A stretch of 31,248 nucleotides of DNA from Phytophthora sp. 'mugwort' (lineage: Eukaryota > Oomycota > Peronosporomycetes > Peronosporales > Peronosporaceae), in NCBI GenBank assembly GCA_033558025.1, contig JAUCEF010000049.1:1-31248 (forward strand), written 5' to 3'. The number at the start of each line of letters is the position of its first letter. Position 1 is the first letter of the stretch. The notes under the pieces were generated by a model that was not told the DNA's origin, ran no database searches, and was given only the letters and a program-made list of their open reading frames with translations. The translations under genes were made by a program, and so were the position numbers. Positions 18,740-27,372 of this stretch are shown here, piece after piece.

Positions 18740-19407
18740 TTATTTTATTTTAAAATTATTATTTTTTATTTTTTGATTTTGAATAATAGTTTGAATATAA
18801 GAAAGTCTTGAAAATTCTTTTTTTGATTTTTTAATATATTTAAATTATTAACTTTAAAATTTAAATATTTTAATTTTATAACAATTAATTAAACGTGTTG
18901 AATTAATTCTTCTTTTATAGAAACCTTTTTTATTATATTTATTAAAATAAAATTTTTTTTTATAATTTTAAAGCATTATTTAAATTAATAGGTTTTATAG
19001 AAAAAATAAATCCTAAAATTGAAATAAAAATTTTTTTATTATTCCAATTTCCACCAAGTAAACGACCTTTATTGAATTATTTTTTTTTATTAAAATATTT
19101 TGAAGCATTATTTTATTAAATTGATGTAATATATTATAAGTTAAATCATAATTAAATAATATAATATTTTCATATTTTATAGCAATTGTTGAAATTTTAT
19201 CTATTTTTATTAAAGTAAAAGGTAAATAAATGTTTTCATAATTATTAAATTCAATTACATAAGATTCTAATTTAAATTATTAAATAAAATTGGATTTTCA
19301 AATAAAATATTTTTTAATTTAAATTTTTTTTTTTTTAAATAATTATTTTTTAAAAATTGTTGATAATTTGATAAATTATTTGTTTTTTGTTTTTTTAATT
19401 TTTTCAT
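18740..19407 (-). CDS. frameshifted unidentified gene, possibly rps1-like
   Basis: Not a continuous frame. The minus strand reads MKKLKKQKTNNLSNYQQFLK from 19407, then continues in other frames after single-base slips near 19270, 19065-19090, 18970, 18865 and 18825, ending at a TAA at 18740-18742. Joined, this would be about 220 residues. The middle contains KGRLLGGNWNNKKIFISILG FIFSIKP, reminiscent of the GxVxG...V.i.Gf.gf.P core of an S1 domain. A later INCYKIKIFKF and KEFSRLSYIQ resemble the end of such a domain (f.i...d..n..iS). This makes a mitochondrial rps1-like gene possible, but the match is weak. Because neighbouring essential genes are broken in the same way, indel errors are likelier than decay. 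Confidence 0.5.
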
Positions 19408-19428
19408 TTAAAATAAAAATTTTTTAAT

Positions 19429-19502
19429 TAGGCCTAGTAGGATTTGAACCTACAACTATACCGTTATGAGCGGTATGCTCTAACCAATTAAACTATAAGC
19501 CT
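19429..19502 (-). tRNA. trnI(cau): tRNA with CAU anticodon, probable tRNA-Ile(cau)
   Basis: AGGCTTA/TAGGCCT acceptor, GTAGG-TTCAAAT-CCTAC T arm, and anticodon stem TACCG/CGGTA with loop CTCATAA. It is the third CAU tRNA here. Its GGTTAGAGC D arm and strong anticodon stem resemble bacterial and organellar tRNA-Ile2, whose C34 becomes lysidine and reads AUA. The identity is inferred from family resemblance; tRNA-Met remains possible. The rpl16 stop lies 2 bases away. Confidence 0.75.
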
Positions 19503-19504
19503 AA

Positions 19505-19909
19505 TTATTTATAAATAAATTTTGTTTTAACCGGCAATTTATTAGAACCCCGCTTTTAAAACTTTTTTTGCATTTCTAATGAAATACCGCTAATTTCATA
19601 TAAAATTTGACCTTTTTTAACTTTAGCAACCCAAAAAGAAACAGCACCTTTTCCTTTACCCATACGATTTTCTGTAGGTTTTGCTGTTACAGGTGTATCT
19701 GGAAAAACACGAATCCAAAGAAATCCTAATCGTTTCATTTTTCGAATAATTATTCGACGAGTTGCTTCTATTTGTCTTGATGTTAAACGTGTTTCTTTTA
19801 AAACTTTAATAGCATATTTACCATAAACAATATTATTACCTTTTGTTGTTTTACCTGTAAGTTTACTTTTAAATTGTTTTTTATATTTAGTTTTTTTTGG
19901 AAATAACAT
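19505..19909 (-). CDS. rpl16: ribosomal protein uL16 (frame broken near the 3' end)
   Basis: Large-subunit A-site protein. Residues 1-116 are continuous: MLFPKKTKYKKQFKSKLTGK, then RQIEATRRIIIRKMKRLGFL WIRVFPDTP, RMGKGKGAVSFWVAKVKKGQ and LYEISGISLEMQKK, all diagnostic. The frame then hits a stop at 19556. Reading on with one extra A in the A run and one fewer G in the G run (about 19543-19566) gives a normal L16 tail (SNKLPVKTKFIYK) ending at 19505. The two slips cancel, which indicates homopolymer errors rather than a truncated protein. Confidence 0.9.
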
Positions 19910-19971
19910 AATTAGTATTTTTAATTCTTTGTTTTTTTAAAAATTTAGAATTTAATGTAGTTTTTAGTGGT

Positions 19972-20717
19972 TTAAAAAAAAATCCATAATTTAATACTAC
20001 AAATACCCGATGGTGTTTTAAATTCATTAAAATGATATTTAATATCATATTCTAAAGTATTTAATGGTATTTTTCCTTTTTGAAAAATTAGTTTTTTTTT
20101 ACGTTTTGATTTATTTAAACGACCTTTAAATTGTAAACGATAACCAATAAAATTAGAAAATATTTTAAAAAATTCTTGAAGCATATTATCAATATTATTA
20201 ATAAATTTTTTATGTGTTTTTTTTTTTTCTAATGTTTGTTTAATATAAAAAGTTATAATATTTATATTTTTAGTATAAAAAGCATAACTAAAATTATAAA
20301 TCATTTTTTTAACATTTTTATTAATTCGATTATTTTTTCTTATTTTATCAAAAATTCTTTTTAAATTTTTTCGTAATTTAATTAATTCAAAAAATTGGAC
20401 ATTTTTGATAAATAATTTAATATTATTATTAATATAATATATATTTAAATATTTAATAATTTGATTATAAGATAATTTATAATATTTTTTTGCATTTTTT
20501 GAATATAAACATATATATTTATATTATTTGATGTTTTTACTATATTTATATCTATTAATTTTAAATTTTTATAATTAAAAATATTTTGAAAATATTTTTT
20601 AATTTCTAAATCAAAATGCAATAAATTAGAATACTCATTATTATTAACAATCCATTGGGAATCCCAATTTTTTTTTTTATTTAATCTTAAACTAATTGGT
20701 ATAATTTTTTGACCCAT
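19972..20717 (-). CDS. rps3: ribosomal protein uS3 (frameshifted)
   Basis: Small-subunit mRNA-entry protein. The N-terminal piece (20717 to about 20445) begins MGQKIIPISLRLNKKKNWDS QW, the classic MGQKxxPxxxRL..n..W.S.W start. A one-base slip near 20445 leads into the C-terminal frame, which is open from there through the lysine-rich middle to RLQFKGRLNKSKRKK and TPSGICSIKLWIFF (usually GrlgGa..a......t..G..GikVwI). The stop at 19972 follows a run of nine T. With one T fewer the frame would continue about 25 codons and overlap the rpl16 start, so the true end is uncertain. It sits between rps19 and rpl16, the bacterial S10-operon order. Confidence 0.9.
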
Positions 20718-20720
20718 AAT

Positions 20721-20958
20721 TTATTTTTTTTTTTTATATATATGTTTTTTTCGTGTATTAATAAATTCACCAAATTTAAAACCAATCATTTTATCATTTA
20801 TTTCCAAATTAATAAATATTTTACCATTATAAATACTTACAGAATGATTACTATATTCAGGTAATATTGTTAAATTTTTATTAGTTATTTTTATCCATTG
20901 TTTTTTTTTTTAATAAATTAACTTTAAAAAATGGACCTTTATATTTACTTCTAGACAT
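20721..20958 (-). CDS. rps19: ribosomal protein uS19 (frameshifted)
   Basis: Small-subunit head protein of about 78 residues. It begins MSRSKYKGPFFKVNLLKKK (matching sRSxkKGPfv...l). One slip in the A run (about 20913-20924) moves to the frame encoding TILPEYSNHSVSIYNGKIFI then INDKMIGFKFGEFINTRK (matching tI.P.fvG..i.VyNGk.fv.v.I...MvGhklGEF..TR). It ends with a Lys tail at TAA 20721-20723, 3 bases before the rps3 start. It is too short and too broken to stand out as one frame. Confidence 0.92.
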
Positions 20959-20961
20959 AAT

Positions 20962-21768
20962 TTATTTAATAATTAATTTTTTTTTGTTTTTTTTACGTGT
21001 AGGCTTTCCTTTAGTTATTTTACCTTGTGGTGTTACAGAAGGTCGCCCTCCACTTGTTTTACCCTCACCACCACCATGTGGATGATCGACAGGATTTTTT
21101 GCTACACCACGTACAGAAGGTCGTCTATTTAACCAACGTGAACGCCCAGCTTTACCTAATTTAATTTTTTTATGATTAATATTAGATACAACACCTAATG
21201 TTGCATAACAAGTTAATAAAATTAATTTTAATTCACCAGAATTTAAACGAATTCGAGCGTATTTATTATCAATTTTTTGAATTAATTGTGCAGATGTTCC
21301 AGCACTTCTTATTAATTTTCCTCTAGATTTTGGATATAAACTAATATTATGAATTAAACTACCAATTGGTATATTTTGTAATGGTAAAGCATTACCCTAC
21401 TTTTAATTCAGCATTAGGTGAACTTTTTATATATTGATTAATTTTTAAACCTTCCGGTGCTAAAATTAAATAAGATTTAGAATTGTTTTTAATATAAGCG
21501 ATATTTGCGGAACGATTAGGATCATATAAAATTTTAATAATATAACCTTCAATATTTTTAGATCTATTAAAATCAATTATTCTATATAAACGTTTATGTC
21601 CACCACCGCGATGTTTTATAGTTATTTTACCTTGATTATTTTTACCATTAGCACGTTGAAAACCTTTTGTTAAAGATTTAATTTTAAAAATTTAGTTAAA
21701 TTATCTTTTTTTAATAAAAATGTTTGACGTTGTGATGGTGTTATAGGTTTTATTTTTTTTTCTATCAT
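20962..21768 (-). CDS. rpl2: ribosomal protein uL2 (frameshifted)
   Basis: Large-subunit protein essential for peptidyl-transferase assembly, about 268 residues. It starts [20 protein letters not shown] at 21768. Slips occur near 21690 and 21395. The recovered segments are diagnostic: [44 protein letters not shown], and the C-terminal [40 protein letters not shown] with the catalytic-region His. The ending [12 protein letters not shown] terminates at 20962, just before rps19 (3-base gap). It is the first gene of the long minus-strand block. Confidence 0.95.
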
Positions 21769-21796
21769 TTTATATGGTATATAGATAAAATCTATT
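21769..21796. promoter_or_regulatory. 28-bp divergent spacer (rpl2 left, rps13 right)
   Basis: The only divergent protein-gene junction in the single-copy part of the window. The sequence is TA-rich (TATATGGTATATAGATAAAA). Either promoters for both directions lie here or within the adjacent coding sequence, or transcripts start elsewhere. No known consensus is recognised. Confidence 0.35.
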
Positions 21797-22210
21797 ATGT
21801 TATATATTTTTAATAAAACAATTTCAGATTCAAAAAGTATTTTATATTCATTAACTATATTATATGGTATTAATGAATTTCAATCCAAGAAAATTTGTAA
21901 AAATATAGGAATTAATCCTCAAATCACCCTTAATAAACTTAAAAACAACCATGTAAACCGACTGGTTAATTATATTAATAAAAATTTAAAAGTTGAACAA
22001 CTTTTAAAAAAAATTAAAACTGAAAGATTAAATGAATTAGTAGAAATTAAAAGTAATCGTGGAATTAGACAAAGTCAGGGATTACCTGTTAGAGGACAAC
22101 GTACTCATACAAATTCAAAAACATCTAAAAAATTAAAAAAAATTTTTATTCAAAAACGTATTTCACGTAATAAACGACCATTTAAAAGTCAAAAAAAAAA
22201 AAAAAGATAA
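21797..22210 (+). CDS. rps13: ribosomal protein uS13
   Basis: Small-subunit head protein of 137 residues, intact. The N-terminal helix-turn region contains LTILYGINEFQSKKICKNIG INPQ (matching ..L..IyGIG...a..i....gi). The C-terminal signature is IKSNRGIRQSQGLPVRGQRT HTN (matching ..yRG.RH..GLPVRGQRT.tNart), followed by a Lys-rich tail. It is followed after 12 bases by rps11, the alpha-operon order of bacteria. Confidence 0.96.
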   Translation: MLYIFNKTISDSKSILYSLTILYGINEFQSKKICKNIGINPQITLNKLKNNHVNRLVNYINKNLKVEQLLKKIKTERLNELVEIKSNRGIRQSQGLPVRGQRTHTNSKTSKKLKKIFIQKRISRNKRPFKSQKKKKR

Positions 22211-22222
22211 AGTTATTATTCT

Positions 22223-22636
22223 ATGAATAAAAATAAATATAATTTTAAAAATAAATTTAAAAAAAAAATAAATTTAAAAAAAAAAAATCCTTTAATTTTA
22301 ACAAATTTACATATTACAGCAAATTTAAAAAATACTATTATAAGTTTAACAACTTATAAAGGAAATCTTTTAAAACAATGGTCTACAAAATCATTAAAAA
22401 AAACACGTTTTAAAAAAAAATACACCATATAATGTTCAATTAATTGTATATAAAATTAATAAATATCTTCAATTAAAAAAATAAAAAAATTAAAAATTTA
22501 TTTACATGGTACTGGTTTAGGTCGATATAATGTTTTAAAAAATATAAAAAATAAAAAAATTAAAATAAAATATATTTTAGATAAAACAACAAAACCTTTT
22601 AATGGTTGTAGATTAAAAAAACAAAAAAGACGTTAA
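22223..22636 (+). CDS. rps11: ribosomal protein uS11 (frameshifted)
   Basis: Small-subunit platform protein of about 137 residues. The N-terminal piece contains NLHITANLKNTIISLTTYKG (matching .hi.at.nNTiit.td..Gn) and the weak SxGsxgfk equivalent STKSLKKTRFKK. Slips in A runs near 22415 and 22490 break the frame. The C-terminal piece reads YLHGTGLGRYNVLKNI, then IKYILDKTTKPFNGCRLKKQ KRR, the characteristic D.TP.pHNGCRppk.RR ending. The stop TAA is at 22634-22636. Confidence 0.92.
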
Positions 22637-22645
22637 TTTTAATAT

Positions 22646-22730
22646 GGATAGGTGATCGAGTGGTTTAAGGTGTCAGTCTTGAAAACTGAAGTATGTAATA
22701 ATACCGTGGGTTCAAATCCCACTCTATCCT
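22646..22730 (+). tRNA. trnS(uga): tRNA-Ser(uga)
   Basis: GGATAGG/TCTATCC acceptor, long variable arm, anticodon stem TCAGT/ACTGA with loop CTTGAAA (UGA) and GTGGG-TTCAAAT-CCCAC T arm. It reads UCN codons and complements trnS(gcu). Confidence 0.93.
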
Positions 22731-22734
22731 TTAA

Positions 22735-22805
22735 AAGCTAGAGACGGATTCGAACCGTCATTAAAGGATTTGCAGTCCTTTACATTACCTTTATGTTATC
22801 TAGCC
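22735..22805 (-). tRNA. trnC(gca): tRNA-Cys(gca)
   Basis: GGCTAGA/TCTAGCT acceptor, anticodon stem AAGGA/TCCTT with loop CTGCAAA (GCA) and GACGG-TTCGAAT-CCGTC T arm. Confidence 0.92.
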
Positions 22806-22822
22806 AAAATAAATTATATTAT

Positions 22823-23055
22823 ATGAATAAAAATAAAAAATTTTTTACCTATAAAAATAAAATTATTTTAACAAATGGATCTTCTTTAAAAATAACATCT
22901 ATTAAGTATTTAAAAAATTATCAATTAAATTTAAGATTTTTAAAGAAACAGATATTATTACAAATACAAATATCAATTTAAATAAAAGTAAATTAAATTT
23001 TATAAAAAAAAATAAATTAAATAATTTATATTTATTTAAATATATTGAAATATAA
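22823..23055 (+). CDS. small frameshifted ORF, possibly ribosomal protein bL31
   Basis: About 77 residues once a single slip near 22935 is allowed for. It begins MNKNKKFFTYKNKIILTNGS SLKITSIKY, continues LKNYQLNL, then in the other frame ETDIITNTNINLN and ends LNNLYLFKYIEI. The ILTNGSSLKI stretch and the YQLNL that follows resemble mitochondrial L31, where an I-L-T-[ND]-G-[ST] strand precedes LnLdv. No CxxC zinc pair is present. It lies on the plus strand and overlaps, tail to tail, the 3' end of tatC as read on the minus strand. The assignment is tentative. Confidence 0.4.
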
Positions 23056-23760
23056 ATAAATATTTCAAAAAAAAAAAAAAAGATAAAATAAATTAATATA
23101 AAATTAAATATATCTGGTGGTGTAATTAAAGCACTCAATAATATTATTTTTAAATAAAAGAATTTTCTTAAATTAATAATTATTTTAATTTTTAAAATAT
23201 TATTTGATATAAAAAAAAATAAAGAAAAAAAATAAATAAATATTATAAATATATAAATAAAAGAAGAAAAAATAAAATCAAAATAATTATCAATTTTTGG
23301 TTCAAAATAAATTGTTAAAAGATATAAATTTGAAAAATTTAAATTTAATAAAAAATCCCAAATATGTGGAATAATATTAGTAAAAATAAATTTTATTATA
23401 AAAAAATTAAAAATTATAAAAAAAATATAAAATTTTATAAAAATAAAATTTTCAAATTTATATAAACCTTTTGATAAAAAAAACCAAAATAATAAAAAAC
23501 TTAATTGAATTGTTATAAAAGTTGTTATGAAAATTGCTATAAAAATATTAGTAATAAAAATTTCAGTAATATTAGTAAAAATAAAATATTTTAACATATT
23601 TTTATTAAGTAAATTATTAACTAATAAATATATTAATTGATCAGAAAAATAATATGAAATTATAAAAAGATAAAAAAAAAGTGATTAAAAGTATAAAAAA
23701 ATTATATTTTAATTCAAATAAATGTAATTGTAAATAAGTTATTATTTTTTTTTTTTTCAT
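22902..23760 (-). CDS. tatC: Sec-independent protein translocase TatC (frameshifted near the N-terminus)
   Basis: Core receptor of the twin-arginine translocase in the inner membrane (also called ymf16 or mttB). The strongest evidence is the RKFFYLKIILLSALITPPDI FNF segment (matching R....v..f..aA..TPPD.). Next come a conserved Glu in the last helix region (FFFFEIFIYIS) and about six hydrophobic helices. The long open frame begins at 23597. The true start is probably the ATG at 23758-23760, giving LQLHLFELKYNFFILLITFF, which matches the H..ELR.R... N-terminal motif; one slip near 23675 separates the two parts. The apparent last 50 residues lie antisense to the L31-like frame, so the true 3' end is unsure. 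Confidence 0.88.
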
Positions 23761-23777
23761 ATATTTAAAAAATATTA

Positions 23778-23860
23778 GCCTACTTGGTGAAATTGGTAAA
23801 CACGATAGATTTAAAATCTGTTCCCTTTTAGGGTTATTGGTTCAAGTCCAATAGTAGGTA
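23778..23860 (+). tRNA. trnL(uaa): tRNA-Leu(uaa), left-arm copy
   Basis: GCCTACT/AGTAGGT acceptor, long variable arm, anticodon stem ATAGA/TCTGT with loop TTTAAAA (UAA) and TATTGG-type T arm with GGTTCAAGTCC. It reads the very common UUA codon. Confidence 0.93.
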
Positions 23861-23868
23861 TTTTTATT

Positions 23869-23951
23869 ATCAAAGTGGTGAAATTGGTAAACACGTTACA
23901 CTTAGGATGTAAAGCTTAAAAGCGTTAAGGGTTCAAATCCCTTCTTTGATA
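23869..23951 (+). tRNA. trnL(uag): tRNA-Leu(uag), left-arm copy
   Basis: ATCAAAG/CTTTGAT acceptor, anticodon stem TTACA/TGTAA with loop CTTAGGA (UAG), long variable arm and AAGGG-TTCAAAT-CCCTT T arm. It lies 8 bases after trnL(uaa). Confidence 0.93.
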
Positions 23952-24034
23952 TTACTATAATAATATATTTTAAATAAAATATATCTTTTTAGTGAAAATA
24001 AATTTATATTTTATTTAATTTTTTTATCATTAAA

Positions 24035-26040
24035 ATGATTAATATATATATTAACAATATCGAATTAAAAGTTAATAAAAAATTTAACAGTTTTACAAGC
24101 ATGTAATAATTTTAAAATTCAAATCCCTAAATTCTGTTTTCAAGAGAATTTACAAATTGCCGGTAATTGTCGTATGTGTTTAGTTGAAATCGAAAATTCC
24201 CCTAAACCTGTAGCTTCATGTGCAATGCCTTTAATACCAAATATGAAAATATTTACTAATACTCCTTTAGTACAAAAAGCACGTGAAAGTGTATTAGAAT
24301 TTCTTTTAATAAATCATCCATTAGATTGTCCTATTTGTGATCAAGCGTCAGAATGTGATTTACAAGATCAAACAATGATTTTTGGATCGGATCGTAGTCG
24401 TTTTTTTTTTTAAAAAACGTGGCGTTGAAGATAAATATTGTGGTCCTTTTATTAAAACAATTATGACAAGATGTATTCATTGTACACGTTGTGTACGTTT
24501 TGCTAATGAAATTTGTGGAATTGACGGTTTAGGTACAACAGGTCGTGGTAATAAAACTGAAATTAATTTTTATTCTTCAAATATTTTTAAATCCGAATTT
24601 TCTGGTAATTTAGTAGATTTATGTCCTGTTGGTGCATTAACTTCTAAACCCTATACTTTTAAAGCACGTTCTTGGGAATTAAAAAAAAAAGAGGGTATTG
24701 CTATTTTAGATAGTATTGGTTCAAATATTAAAATTGATATTTTTAATAATGAAATTATACGTATTTTACCTAAAACTAATTTAATATTAATAAAGAATGG
24801 ATATCAGATAAAACAAGATATTTTTTTGATAGTTTAAAATATCAACGATTAAAATATCCATTATTAAAAGATAATCAAAACAATTTTCATAGGATTTCTT
24901 GGTTAGATGCTCTAAATATTATTAATAAAAAATTGATAATTACAGATAGTTTTAATGCTAAAAGTATTATTGGTGATTTAACTGATTTAGAATCTCTTTT
25001 TTTATTAAAAAAAAATTTAAATAAATTAGGAATTTCAAATGTAAATTATGAACAATTTTAAAAAATCGACAAATTAAGATAAATTCTGATTAGCTTCAAA
25101 TTTTTTATTTAATAATACTTTAAAATCTATTGAAGAATCTGATGTTTGTTTAATAATTGGTAGTGATATTCGTCAAGAAGGTTCTATTTTAAATATTCAT
25201 TTAATTAATCGTTTAAAAAAAGGAAATTTTAAAATAGCATATATCGGTAATAAAATTAATTTTACTTATCCAGTAAAACATTTAGGATTAACTTTAAAAC
25301 TTTAATAAATATTATTTTAGGAAAACATGTATTTTGTAAACAATTAAAAAAAGCAAAAAAAACCTTTAATTATTATAGGTAGTAATATTTTAAATCAAAA
25401 AAATGGTTTTTTTTTATTATCAAAATTAAAAAATTTATCATTTATTAACCATAATATTAATTTCTTTAATTTTCAAACTTCTTTAATTAATTTTTTGAAA
25501 TTACTTTTCCAAAATCATTAAATATGTTAAATAATTCAAAATTATATTATTTATTTAATACAAATTTACAAAATAAATTAAAAATAACTAAAAATAGTTT
25601 TGTTATTTTATCAAGGACATCATTTTACTAAAGATGCTCAAAATTCAAATCTAATTTTACCTGGATTAACTTTTTTAGAAAAAAATGGAATGTATATTAA
25701 TTTAGAAGGTTTTATTCAAAAAAATGAACAAATTTTAAATGTAAATATAGAACAACGTAAAGATTCTATAATTTATAGAAATCTTTATAAATTTTTATTA
25801 AATAAAAATCAATCTAAATCAGAAGCTTTTTTAAAAATTAAAGATATTTTACCTTATTTATTAAAAAAAAAAATAAAAATTATTTATAATTTTAGTTTTA
25901 ATAAAAAATTTTTAAAAATTAATATTAATTTTTTAGATTCATTAATTAAAAATAATTATTATACAAATATATTAGAACAATATTCAAAAATATTGATTAA
26001 TTCTAATAAAATTTTCAAAAATCAATCAAAATTATTATGA
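24035..26040 (+). CDS. nad11: NADH dehydrogenase subunit 11, left-arm copy (frameshifted)
   Basis: The 75-kDa iron-sulfur subunit of complex I (bacterial NuoG), carrying clusters N1b, N4 and N5 in the matrix arm. It is full length at about 668 codons, not the short N-terminal version of some algae. Start ATG 24035 gives [14 protein letters not shown]. The N1b ligands are in KFCFQ...[14 protein letters not shown], the N5 His/Cys set in [19 protein letters not shown]4 in [20 protein letters not shown] and [20 protein letters not shown]. The degenerate molybdopterin-oxidoreductase domain follows and ends FKNQSKLL. Frame slips are seen at about 24092, 24400-24411, 24778, 25060-25100, 25300, 25360, 25490 and 25605. 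The TGA stop overlaps the nad1 ATG (ATGA). Confidence 0.95.
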
Positions 26041-27018
26041 TATACACAATTTTAAAATTTTTAATTTTCATATTACCTTTATTAATTGCTGTGGCTTATT
26101 TTACTTTAGTTGAACGTAAAATATTAGCTTCTATTCAAAGAAGAAGAGGACCTAATGTTGTAGGTACTTTTGGATTATTACAACCATTAGCTGATGGTCT
26201 TAAATTATTCGTAAAAGAAACAATTTTACCAAGTAATGCTGATGTAATTTTATTTATATTTGCACCTATTTTAGCTTTTTTTTAAGTCTATTAAGTTGGA
26301 CAATAATACCTTTAGGTTTTGGTATGTTTTTTACTGAATTAAATATTGGTATTTTATATTTAATAGCAATTTCATCTTTAGGTGTATACGGTGTTATTAT
26401 AGGTGGTTGGTCAAGTAATTCTAAATATTCGTTTTTAGGGGCTTTAAGATCAACAGCACAAATGATTTCATATGAATTAACTATTGGGTTTTCAATTCTT
26501 TCAGTAATTGTTTGTGCAAAATCTTTAAATTTAATTTCTATTATTTGGGCACAAAAAACGGTATGGTATTGTTTTCCTCTTTTTCCTATTTTTATAATTT
26601 TTTTTATATCTTGTTTAGCAGAAACAAATCGACATCCCTTTGATTTACCTGAAGCTGAAGCTGAATTAGTTTCAGGTTATAATGTAGAATATTCTGCAAT
26701 GGGTTTTGCATTATTTTTTTTTAGGTGAATATGCTAATATGTTATTAATGAGTAGTTTAACTACGATTTTATTTTTAGGTGGTTGGTTAGCACCTTTCCC
26801 TTTTAGTATAAATTGTATTAATTTTTTACCCGGATCTTTTTGGTTTAGTATTAAAATTTGTTTTTTTTGTTGTTTTATTTGTAGTTGCTCGAGCTATTTT
26901 ACCTCGATATCGTTATGACCAATTAATGCGTTTAGGTTGGAAAGTATTTCTACCTTTTTCATTATCCTGGTTTTTATATACTGCAAGTATTTTAATAAGT
27001 TTTAATTGGTTAATTTAA
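26037..27018 (+). CDS. nad1: NADH dehydrogenase subunit 1, left-arm copy (frameshifted)
   Basis: Complex I membrane subunit at the quinone site, about 326 residues. It starts at ATG 26037 (overlapping the nad11 stop): [31 protein letters not shown] carries the conserved ERK..a..Q.R.GPn..G motif. [20 protein letters not shown] and [28 protein letters not shown] are diagnostic of the quinone-entry loops. Three slips in T runs (26276-26283 one T short; 26714-26722 and 26861-26868 one T long) break the frame. The right-arm copy has the in-frame lengths at all three. The stop TAA is at 27016-27018, 2 bases before nad4L. Confidence 0.96.
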
Positions 27019-27020
27019 TT

Positions 27021-27338
27021 ATGAATATTTTAAATCATTTTATTTTTACTTTTTTTTTATTCTGTCTTGGATTATTTGGTATAATTTTAAATAGACAGAA
27101 TATTATTATTATTTTAATGTCTATTGAATTATTATTATTATCAATTAATTTAAATTTTATTTATTTTGCAGTTTTAATTGATGATATAATAGGACAAGTT
27201 TTTTCTTTATTAATTTTAACAGTAGCTGCAGCAGAATCAGCTATTGGATTAGCTATTATGATTATTTTCTTTAAATTATATGGAGATATTTCAATTTATA
27301 AAATAAATTTATTATCATTATATAAATTTATTTTATAA
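27021..27338 (+). CDS. nad4L: NADH dehydrogenase subunit 4L, left-arm copy
   Basis: Small complex I membrane subunit (NuoK). I use the ATG at 27021 ([20 protein letters not shown]) rather than a TTG 15 bases upstream inside nad1. The conserved [15 protein letters not shown] segment with the proton-path Glu, and [16 protein letters not shown] with the second Glu, are visible. This copy encodes 105 residues because its last codons run into the foldback (LLSLYKFIL). The right-arm copy stops after LLSL. The extra 5 residues come from the junction repeat. Confidence 0.93.
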   Translation: MNILNHFIFTFFLFCLGLFGIILNRQNIIIILMSIELLLLSINLNFIYFAVLIDDIIGQVFSLLILTVAAAESAIGLAIMIIFFKLYGDISIYKINLLSLYKFIL

Positions 27339-27372
27339 ATTGAAATATCTCCATATAATTTAAAGAAAATAA
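27262..27372. repeat. 50-bp perfect foldback at the nad4L 3' end
   Basis: Bases 27262-27311 (inside nad4L) are perfectly complementary to 27323-27372, with an 11-base loop TTATCATTATA. This is the first inversion point met when reading from the left arm, and would form a very stable hairpin in single-stranded DNA or RNA. Confidence 0.95.

Larger units (their letters stand above)
23524..27322 (+). repeat. large inverted duplication, left arm
   Basis: This arm (tatC-trnL-trnL-nad11-nad1-nad4L) is the reverse complement of 27446-31248. Matching positions add up to about 54768-54772 over the whole length, so almost no net length change has occurred. The arms differ almost only by one-base indels, mostly in homopolymers. 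The right arm is cut by the window end, so the duplication may extend further left than 23524. Confidence 0.97.

Noticed and set aside
23598..27018. Left-arm nad11, nad1 and tatC as true pseudogenes of a duplicated locus
   Set aside because: Both arms carry breaks, at different run-length sites, and single-copy essential genes nearby are broken in the same way, so sequence error is the simpler reading.
27006..27020. Upstream TTG start for nad4L (MVNLIM-)
   Set aside because: It lies inside the last codons of nad1; ATG at 27021 gives the standard Nad4L N-terminus in both arms.
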